Virus record (IMG/VR): IMGVR_UViG_3300033151_000312
Span: 1-24,966 of that record
Strand: one strand, 5' to 3'
Source of the DNA: a virus
Length of the DNA stretch: 24,966 nucleotides
Part shown: one piece after another, positions 20,261-24,966 of the stretch
Numbering within the stretch: the first letter of the stretch is position 1
How the letters are laid out: every line of letters starts with the position of its first letter
Notes under the pieces: model-generated
Told to the model about the DNA's origin: nothing
The model's database searches: none
What the model saw: only the letters and a program-made list of their open reading frames with translations
Program-made: the position numbers and the translations under genes

Positions 20261-20608
20261 TTAGACGGAAAATGGATGTTTAGAGGCGACAGCTTTAGGG
20301 CCGACACCAACAACCTTTGTGACTTCCGCAACCTTGGCTGCTGCGCCCGTAGGCTTCCAGTAACCATAGTAGGTAGACACGGCGATAATCCACGTAATGA
20401 AGCCCGCATAAACGGCCTCCTGCGTAAATGCTCCACCGGCCTGGATAGCACCTGTAGCAACGCCAGAAACTGCTGCGAACAAAGCCAAGATCGTTGCCTT
20501 GAGTCCGCCCGAAGCTAGCTGCTTAGTTACGATGCCAACAAGTATCGGTAGGAAGACTCCCACCAGCGCAGAGAGCGTTGCCACGTCTCCCTGAAATACA
20601 GTATCCAT
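20261..20608 (-). CDS. Holin-like membrane protein
   Basis: A 115-residue protein with three hydrophobic segments: about 10-28 (TLSALVGVFLPILVGIVTK), 37-56 (ATILALFAAVSGVATGAIQ) and 66-83 (VYAGFITWIIAVSTYYGYW), then a basic tail (KVAEVTKVVGVGPKAVASKH). Size, number of spans and charged C-terminus match phage holins, which permeabilise the membrane at lysis. AGGAGG before the ATG at 20608 is a near-perfect ribosome site; the frame to 20644 is less likely. It ends the replication operon and no lysin gene lies next to it in the window, so a different membrane role cannot be excluded. Confidence 0.72.
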   Translation of the reverse strand: MDTVFQGDVATLSALVGVFLPILVGIVTKQLASGGLKATILALFAAVSGVATGAIQAGGAFTQEAVYAGFITWIIAVSTYYGYWKPTGAAAKVAEVTKVVGVGPKAVASKHPFSV

Positions 20609-20655
20609 TATGAACCTCCTGTAGGTTGCGAGGATGCCCCTCACAACTTTGATCG

Positions 20656-20814
20656 TCAGATATAGTTGCCGGACTGAGGCGTCTGAACAACATTGTCGCT
20701 CGACTGACTCTCGGCAAAAATGCTTGTAGGGGTCGTGTCTGCGGTGTCGTCAATGGCCTCTTGCGGAGAATTTGCCTGCACGTATGACACTCGTGTTACC
20801 TTGTATTTGCTCAT
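20656..20814 (-). CDS. Small 52-residue protein
   Basis: Starting MSKYKVTRVSYVQANSPQEA, this frame contains a strand then a helix and ends in a polar, Ser/Gln-rich tail (FAESQSSDNVVQTPQSGNY). The ATG lies one base after the preceding stop, the coupling style used throughout, and the frame fills otherwise empty sequence. The N-terminal half (MSKYKVTRVSYVQANSPQEAIDD) resembles the common phage motif of a strand plus 'A.s.eeAi..'. Function unknown. Confidence 0.68.
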   Translation of the reverse strand: MSKYKVTRVSYVQANSPQEAIDDTADTTPTSIFAESQSSDNVVQTPQSGNYI

Positions 20815-20815
20815 C

Positions 20816-21004
20816 TCAACGACCCAACCGGAGACGCACTAATTCCCAAAGATTGAGCTTCCTGCCTAGGTAAGTCTCGGCAATCTTTTTCTGAGACACT
20901 GGCTCCAACGAAGTCGGGCGTTCATGAATTTCAGACAACATCTCTTCGTTGCTGACCATAGCCTCGTTGTACAAATCAAACGCTTCTTCCACATCAGGTC
21001 TCAT
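20816..21004 (-). CDS. Hypothetical 62-residue protein
   Basis: A small helical protein (MRPDVEEAFDLYNEAMVSNEEMLSEIHER) with a basic C-terminus (YLGRKLNLWELVRLRLGR). The SQKKIAETYLGRKLNLWEL part resembles a short helix-turn-helix but is too short to be sure. It overlaps the preceding small gene by 11 bases and is followed by the next after one base. Function unknown. Confidence 0.65.
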   Translation of the reverse strand: MRPDVEEAFDLYNEAMVSNEEMLSEIHERPTSLEPVSQKKIAETYLGRKLNLWELVRLRLGR

Positions 21005-21125
21005 GATCCATCCCCTCCGCGATCATGTCAGCATCCATCTTGCGACGACCGGCTTTGCCGTGGGTTTTGGCTTCCGTTGCTCCGAACCAAGGTCGGTCAC
21101 CCTTCAAACTCTTCCGCTCAGCCAT
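20994..21125 (-). CDS. Small basic 43-residue protein
   Basis: Starts MAERKSLKGDRPWFGATEAK and ends EGMDHET, with a basic middle (THGKAGRRKMDADMI). The ATG overlaps the winged-helix gene stop by 8 bases and the stop overlaps the next start by 11, a tightly coupled small gene. A longer frame to 21203 overlaps the winged-helix gene further and is not favoured. Function unknown; a nucleic-acid-binding role is possible from charge. Confidence 0.6.
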   Translation of the reverse strand: MAERKSLKGDRPWFGATEAKTHGKAGRRKMDADMIAEGMDHET

Positions 21126-21405
21126 CATCGAACAGTCTCCCATCAATCTCGGGCTTCTCGCCCAGAGCATACATCTGCGGGTCAACAATCTGCCAAGTCG
21201 CACGGCGATGCTTAATCAGCATACCCTTCTCAGCCATTTCTGTCAAGATCAACGTCATTGCAACCTTCTTAATGCCCAGCTTCGCAGCCAAATCATTTTG
21301 TGTCCCAGCTACAAATCCTTCACGAGTACGATGCTTCCAAAGATACTCATGCAAAAGCCCACGATCCACCTTATCTTTCAGGTTACCTCGCTTGTTTTGG
21401 GCCAT
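21118..21405 (-). CDS. Winged-helix DNA-binding protein
   Basis: A 95-residue protein with a basic N-terminus (MAQNKRGNLKDKVDRG) and a helix-turn-helix at about 35-63 (TQNDLAAKLGIKKVAMTLILTEMAEKGMLI) followed by a wing-like hairpin (KHRRATWQIVDP), i.e. a MarR/Rep-type winged helix. The initiator gene of the same operon has a related fold, so this may be a regulator or accessory replication factor. I chose the ATG at 21405, 13 bases after the upstream stop; the longer frame overlaps that gene. Confidence 0.75.
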   Translation of the reverse strand: MAQNKRGNLKDKVDRGLLHEYLWKHRTREGFVAGTQNDLAAKLGIKKVAMTLILTEMAEKGMLIKHRRATWQIVDPQMYALGEKPEIDGRLFDDG

Positions 21406-21418
21406 AGTTCTTGTATCG

Positions 21419-21805
21419 TCACGTTGACGTACCTGATTCAAGTTGAGCCTGTCGCGGTGCCTTTCCTTCAAGCTGATGCTGCGCCGCAATAGCCAACTCT
21501 GTGACATGCGTCACTATCGCTACAGCCTCATCAATCTGAGGACCGTAACTATGCTGCATCCGCTCAGAATCCAAATCAGCATCAAGCGTCTTAGCCACCT
21601 TGATGATCTGCCACGGAGCAGGCCACTTACCCTCACGAGTCATCACAATATCGGCAGCGAAACACGCCACACCAAACGGCACATTACGCAACGCATGAGC
21701 ATGAGCCACAATTTGCCCCGGAGACGAAGGCTTGTTCCACTTCCCCTCGTTAGGCATCAACGCCGCAGCATACTCGTACAAAACCGAAACCTCATTCTGA
21801 TTCAC
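21419..21805 (-). CDS. Hypothetical replication-operon protein, possibly helicase-loader-like
   Basis: A 128-residue helical protein starting at a GTG (21805). VLYEYAAALMPNEGKWNKPS, AHALRNVPFGVACFAADIVMTREGKWPAPWQIIKVAKTL and a final polar helix resemble, weakly, the short helicase-loader/inhibitor proteins of phages (G39P type), which sit after the initiator gene. The pattern 'leading helix - W - ALR.vPf..a..A - P...I' is the basis. Similarity is by eye and low confidence; otherwise function unknown. Confidence 0.65.
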   Translation of the reverse strand: MNQNEVSVLYEYAAALMPNEGKWNKPSSPGQIVAHAHALRNVPFGVACFAADIVMTREGKWPAPWQIIKVAKTLDADLDSERMQHSYGPQIDEAVAIVTHVTELAIAAQHQLEGKAPRQAQLESGTST

Positions 21806-21808
21806 GAT

Positions 21809-21907
21809 TCACCACATACGGTGATTCTCGTGTCGCGCAGGGCGACGCTCCCACAAATCGACACAACACTTTCGAGGATACCTTTTGAGCCAATTCCAAA
21901 ACCTCAT
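21809..21907 (-). CDS. Possible 32-residue basic, aromatic peptide
   Basis: The frame MRFWNWLKRYPRKCCVDLW... ends RHENHRMW and fills the gap between two genes. Its ATG overlaps the preceding stop (TGATG) and its stop is 3 bases before the next start, exactly the coupling seen elsewhere. It is very basic and contains four Trp and a Cys pair. No Shine-Dalgarno is needed if coupled, but the length gives little evidence of coding. Confidence 0.42.
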   Translation of the reverse strand: MRFWNWLKRYPRKCCVDLWERRPARHENHRMW

Positions 21908-22158
21908 CACATCACCTCGTTCATAGCCCGATCATGACACTCAATCATGTTTACCAACACCGCAGCAGCCTGAACCAATTCCTCACGATAAAGCGCTGCC
22001 TCACCACAATTCTCTTCAACCCAATGAAGCCAAGCCTGATTCGCCTCACCCCATTCCTCATTGAAAATCACAGACCACATCGGATGCTCATGCTCCTGAA
22101 CACCCCACTTAGCATCCTGACGAATACGTTCATCCAAAATGTCCGAATATACACTCAT
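21907..22158 (-). CDS. MazG-like NTP pyrophosphohydrolase-family protein
   Basis: An 83-residue protein: DERIRQDAKWGVQEHEHPMW, then NEEWGEANQAWLHWV (EE..E motif of MazG-like folds, binding Mg2+), and REELVQAAAVLVNMIECHDR (second acidic helix). It is shorter than cellular MazG and matches the phage 'ER.RQD.KWG' subgroup. Likely role: hydrolysis of a (d)NTP or alarmone, sanitising pools or blunting host stress signalling; activity not shown. It starts in the stop of the initiator gene (ATGA). Confidence 0.78.
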   Translation of the reverse strand: MSVYSDILDERIRQDAKWGVQEHEHPMWSVIFNEEWGEANQAWLHWVEENCGEAALYREELVQAAAVLVNMIECHDRAMNEVM

Positions 22159-23009
22159 CTGATCTCCCTCTGCAATCTCTGAAGTTCGGCCAAACCTTCG
22201 AAGGACGAACCTTCGGTACTACGAGCAACATCACGCTTCTGCTTGTTCAAGCTGAATGTGATTCCGTTCATCGAGTAAACACTTGTGTCGTGCAATGCGT
22301 GGTAAATCGTTTGCGGTGCGTATCCAGATTCAACGAACTGCTCGACTATCTGTACCAACGCCATAAACGAGTTTCTATTCCCACCCAAAACCGGAGTAGG
22401 TTTTTTCTCTGCGATAAGTGAGTCCCAAAAGGCTGTCGCTATGTCTCTTGCAATCGTAGCGTTAGTGACGATTGTGGCTTCCACAATTTCAGGTTCTGCC
22501 AGAGTCATTCCTGTCAAGGAACCTTGCTCCCCCTGCGCCGAAGGTGCAAGGTCTTCTTGGTTTCTCTTACACTCTTGTACTTCTTGCGTGTCGGGATGGC
22601 CGACACTTTCGGCTGTCAACCCGACAGTATTGTCTGTCAACCCGACACTTTCTGTCAACCCGACACTTTCGTTACTGTCGGGATGGCCGACACTTTCTGC
22701 CTCGTTACTGTCGGGATGCCCGACACTTTCTGGAGGACCAATCCAGAAGTATTCAGTAGAACAACTACGACCTCCAGCTCTCTTTTCGGGATCGACAAGT
22801 TTCAACCATCCGTCACTGACAAAATCTTTCATCCATCCCGAAACGGTCTGTCGGCAGACCCCAACTTGCTTTGCCAAATTCTCATTCTTGGCCCACCAAC
22901 GCATGTCGTACATGTCGTTGACAACTGTCGCAATTCTGTATAGAGCGAACTTCTGTGCAGGTGAATAGCTTTCACAGTCGATCGCGTCTTGTTCAGCCTG
23001 ATGGCTCAT
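22155..23009 (-). CDS. Winged-helix replication initiator-like protein
   Basis: A 284-residue protein in three parts. Residues about 15-90 are an HTH/winged helix (RWWAKNENLAKQVGVCRQTVSGWMKDFVSDGWLKLVD), typical of phage O-type or DnaD-like initiators. Residues 93-143 are an internally repetitive linker with ESVGHPD and SVGLT units, encoded by the dyad repeats at 22589-22730. Residues about 185-284 form a C-terminal helical domain (IARDIATAFWDSLIAEKKPTP, FMALVQIVEQFVESGY) like the partner-binding part of such initiators. The operon order (initiator, MazG-like, possible loader) fits. AGGGAG, 5 bases before the ATG at 23009, fixes the start. The repeats within the gene, as in lambda O, are the strongest hint of origin function; a plain transcription regulator is the alternative. 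Confidence 0.78.
   Translation of the reverse strand: MSHQAEQDAIDCESYSPAQKFALYRIATVVNDMYDMRWWAKNENLAKQVGVCRQTVSGWMKDFVSDGWLKLVDPEKRAGGRSCSTEYFWIGPPESVGHPDSNEAESVGHPDSNESVGLTESVGLTDNTVGLTAESVGHPDTQEVQECKRNQEDLAPSAQGEQGSLTGMTLAEPEIVEATIVTNATIARDIATAFWDSLIAEKKPTPVLGGNRNSFMALVQIVEQFVESGYAPQTIYHALHDTSVYSMNGITFSLNKQKRDVARSTEGSSFEGLAELQRLQREIR
22589..22730. repeat. Array of six dyad repeats (iteron-like) in the initiator gene
   Basis: Six copies of a dyad element occur. Three have 6-bp arms, TGTCGG-N5-CCGACA, at 22589-22605, 22676-22692 and 22709-22725; three have 4-bp arms, TGTC-AACCC-GACA, at 22614-22626, 22635-22647 and 22653-22665. Five are followed by CTTTC. The last two full copies belong to a 30-bp direct repeat with one mismatch, 33 bp apart. 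GACA-to-GACA distances are 21, 21, 18, 27 and 33 bp. Unlike a simple coding repeat, the arms keep perfect dyad symmetry, as expected of protein-binding sites. Confidence 0.75.
22845..22860. repeat. Perfect inverted repeat near the helix-turn-helix codons
   Basis: GGTCTG-TCGG-CAGACC has 6-bp perfect arms in the codons for VCRQTV of the initiator. The minus strand contains CCGACA, the half-site of the iteron array 115 bp away, so it may be another binding site or coincidence. Confidence 0.4.
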
Positions 23010-23039
23010 CCTAACTCCCTAGTCGATAAATCTGTTGCC

Positions 23040-23048
23040 ATGATAGCA
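23040..23048 (-). promoter_or_regulatory. Extended -10 promoter (TGC-TATCAT) of the replication operon
   Basis: The minus strand reads TGCTATCAT at 23048-23040. Transcription should start near 23033, giving a short leader with AGGGAG before the initiator ATG at 23009. No -35 consensus is present. Confidence 0.55.
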
Positions 23049-23060
23049 TGGGAAGAAAGC

Positions 23061-23080
23061 GACGACCTGCCCAAGCCGCC
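23061..23080 (-). terminator. Candidate terminator after the ribonucleotide reductase gene
   Basis: GGCGGC and GTCGTC (two G-U pairs) enclose an 8-base loop, followed on the minus strand by GCTTTCTT. It lies 29 bases after the reductase stop and immediately before the replication operon promoter. Confidence 0.4.
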
Positions 23081-23108
23081 GACTTTCTCCATGCCCCTAA
23101 GGGTCAGT

Positions 23109-24966
23109 TCAGATTGTGCAGGTATCGTTGCTACAAAAACGTTCGCCTTCAGCGTCGTTTGCAGCACCGTCATACAAGGTGTCCCAACTCATGGGACGGA
23201 GGTTCTCTCTCATCTGAACTTGCATCTCAGGACTAATGCCTTCATACGGCATCTGCTTGTATGCTCCGCCCACGTCTAGCAGCGGCAACAAGGACAGTGA
23301 TTTCAACTGTCCGTCCTTAGCACTTAGCAGAGCCGGAATCTGATCCTTTTCATGGTCTTGGAACGTGACAGTCACGCTCACCTGATTGTCGGCCCAGAAT
23401 CTTGCTGCCATAACAGCAAGCTCCGTCTTCTCCCAGATCGTGACATCACGCTCTGTCCGTACATGCGGTCCCTGGGTTGGAAACTCAGCCACTAGGGTAT
23501 GCTTAGGGTCCATCACGTCCTCTTCGAGATGATAGCCCGCGCTTTCTAGGATGGGAACAAACGGATCGTTCGTTGCAAACCTCATTCGACGGATGTAGGT
23601 ATCTGACGCTGTGGGCCAGTGGACACCAGGCGTTGCTCCTGCGAGTAACGACACGGTGCCCGACGGCTTGACGCTTGTGGTCTTGATCGACTCACGCACA
23701 CCTAGCCACTCACTGTACTGACGGTCACGTAACTGAACAGCCATGTAACCCTCATCCAGCCAGTTCTTCAACACAGTCCAACCCCGGTCCTCTACGAACT
23801 GGGCTACACCGGAAACAGAACAACCGATTCGACGGTTGCGCTGCATGACCTCATTCGTTTCTGGCCAATGCGTAGACATGAGTGTCACGGCTTTGGCGTA
23901 CAGATACGCGTGTTTCAAGGTCTTCTTGTAGTCTTCTAGATCATCGTGATGATACGGGAATGTTTCTACGAGTGTGCAGCATTCGTAGGACTCTAGAGTC
24001 TGCTCGCCGCACGGGTTCGTTCCGGCAGCACGATGGTCCTTGTTGTTTGGCGGGTCGATCATGCGACCATGAGACTTACACAGGTCCAGCCACAGGAAGC
24101 CAGGCTCCCCGTTGTCTTGAATGCGTTCCACAATTTCGCTGTAATCGTCTCCAACAGTAGCAAAAATCGAATTGTTCGACGTGAACCCCCACCCATTTGC
24201 CCCCATACGCTCTGGGTTCTTCTCTCTGTCCTTGAGATCAAGGAACTCGGTGTCACTAGCATCACCAATGGCGATCTCAGCAGAGCGCCTTACGTTGCCT
24301 GCTACGACACATTTGCCGATGAGGTTCATCAGGTCTACGATGTCGGTTGACGTAATACGTTGACCGTCTCGCCCTGCGAACATCACCCGAATCGAGTTGT
24401 GAAGGTCTCTGAGGGGAGATGGACCTGCGGCCACGCCACCGAACCCTTTGATGAGTTCTCCTGCTTCGCGAATCAGGCCATAGTCAAAATCGACACAGGC
24501 CCGGTTCTTGAAGAAATACGATTCTAGCAGAATAGCCACAGATTCATACCAGCCCTCGCGGCTGTCCTCAATGACGATTTCTTGGATTGCTTCTGTGGGT
24601 TCGTGGATCTCTAGGTTCCCGACTCCTTTCGTGTCGAAACCTACACCAACGCCAAGCATTGACATCTCCATGAGACGAACAAAAGGGAGGGTTGCTGATC
24701 TAGCCGAGTGGGCTGAAAGCTTCTCGGTAGAAATGAAAGCACAGTTCTGGAGGGCTGCCGAGTTGTTGCGTTCGTGAATGAACTCGGTTCCCATCATCCA
24801 CAAGCCACGGCCGGGTGGCGTCCACTTGAACGTGAACAACCGATGGTATGCGTCCTGCGCTGCCTTCTGTGCCTTGTTGTCGTTCCAGTTGGTACGATTC
24901 TGATGACAGTGGTCCTTGAGTATCGAGTAGGTTCCTTCGACTACACGTCGGCAGGCTTCGTGCCAT
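23109..24966 (-). CDS. nrdJ: Adenosylcobalamin-dependent (class II) ribonucleotide reductase, 5' end outside window
   Basis: The frame is open to the window edge; 618 residues are visible, beginning WHEACRRVVEGTY, so an apparent Met (TTG) at 24839 is not the true start. It matches the monomeric RTPR type of Lactobacillus leichmannii, about 739 residues. LQNCAFIST carries the first redox Cys. NPCGEQTLESYECCTLVE holds the thiyl Cys, the Glu two residues later and the second redox Cys 11 residues on, as in RTPR (C408, E410, C419). The C-terminus CSNDTCTI has the shuttle Cys pair at C-x4-C spacing. KTTSVKPSGTVSLLAG fits the phosphate-binding loop. It makes deoxynucleotides and needs host or imported B12. 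No intein or frameshift is visible. Confidence 0.93.
   Translation of the reverse strand, partial: WHEACRRVVEGTYSILKDHCHQNRTNWNDNKAQKAAQDAYHRLFTFKWTPPGRGLWMMGTEFIHERNNSAALQNCAFISTEKLSAHSARSATLPFVRLMEMSMLGVGVGFDTKGVGNLEIHEPTEAIQEIVIEDSREGWYESVAILLESYFFKNRACVDFDYGLIREAGELIKGFGGVAAGPSPLRDLHNSIRVMFAGRDGQRITSTDIVDLMNLIGKCVVAGNVRRSAEIAIGDASDTEFLDLKDREKNPERMGANGWGFTSNNSIFATVGDDYSEIVERIQDNGEPGFLWLDLCKSHGRMIDPPNNKDHRAAGTNPCGEQTLESYECCTLVETFPYHHDDLEDYKKTLKHAYLYAKAVTLMSTHWPETNEVMQRNRRIGCSVSGVAQFVEDRGWTVLKNWLDEGYMAVQLRDRQYSEWLGVRESIKTTSVKPSGTVSLLAGATPGVHWPTASDTYIRRMRFATNDPFVPILESAGYHLEEDVMDPKHTLVAEFPTQGPHVRTERDVTIWEKTELAVMAARFWADNQVSVTVTFQDHEKDQIPALLSAKDGQLKSLSLLPLLDVGGAYKQMPYEGISPEMQVQMRENLRPMSWDTLYDGAANDAEGERFCSNDTCTI

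Noticed and set aside
20205-20414. 12-bp direct repeat (CCCGCATAAACG) at 20205-20216 and 20403-20414, each near GCCTC
   Set aside because: One copy is part of a terminator stem and loop, the other is coding in the holin; with only two short copies, chance is a sufficient explanation.
20523-20753. 76-residue minus-strand frame overlapping the holin start
   Set aside because: It conflicts with the holin gene, which has a near-perfect ribosome site, and with the 52-residue frame at 20656-20814, which fits the coupling pattern better.
22589-22730. Regular repeats resembling a CRISPR array
   Set aside because: The repeats are dyads of 13-17 bp at 18-33 bp distances, are fully in frame inside a gene, and there are no unique spacers of constant length.
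24837-24839. TTG as the start of the ribonucleotide reductase
   Set aside because: The reading frame remains open and family-like upstream to the window edge (beginning WHEACRRVVEG), so the true start lies outside.
1-24966. tRNA genes, insertion sequences, integrase or attachment sites
   Set aside because: I saw no cloverleaf with a matching anticodon arm, no transposase or integrase motif and no flanking repeats; a scan with tRNAscan-SE would settle the first point.

Overview
This is a stretch of a tailed double-stranded DNA phage genome. Every gene I can support is on the minus strand, so the map reads from high to low coordinates; the plus-strand open frames are shadows. HK97-type head genes, a B12-dependent ribonucleotide reductase, weak -35 / TAnnnT-type -10 promoters and several start codons placed exactly where transcription should begin (leaderless mRNA) suggest a phage of an actinobacterium. 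The host assignment is inference from style, not from a marker gene.

Layout in transcription order. (1) 24966-23109: class II ribonucleotide reductase, 5' end outside the window. (2) 23009-20261: replication operon: winged-helix initiator with an embedded array of six dyad repeats (candidate origin), MazG-like protein, small proteins, a second winged-helix protein, and a holin-like membrane protein at the end. (3) 20155-18825: four small acidic or zinc-binding proteins, two of them tandem paralogues. (4) 18723-9864: an accessory operon with an HNH nuclease, four GT-A-like glycosyltransferases, a sugar-epimerase/methyltransferase fusion, two free methyltransferases and two different sulfotransferases. 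(5) 9799-1085: packaging and head operon: two candidate small-terminase/packaging genes, large terminase, portal, a third sulfotransferase, maturation protease with a scaffold domain (and an apparent nested scaffold start), a decoration-like protein and the major capsid protein. (6) 921-1: two further virion-region genes, each with its own promoter.

The operons are separated by junctions of one or two RNA hairpins followed by a recurring extended -10 element (RTGC followed by a TAnnAT- or TATAGT-type hexamer). At three junctions the start codon lies 6-8 bases after the -10 hexamer, which predicts leaderless or nearly leaderless mRNAs.

The most unusual content is the glycan-type operon. Four glycosyltransferases, a dTDP-sugar-reductase-like SDR, three methyltransferase domains and two sulfotransferases, plus a third sulfotransferase placed inside the head operon, look like a pathway that builds and then methylates and sulfates a glycan. 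The likely targets are virion proteins or the host surface. This is inferred from domain content and gene order only. Other leads are the nested scaffold start (a lambda C/Nu3-like arrangement), the repeats inside the initiator gene, and a palindrome on the promoter of the packaging operon.
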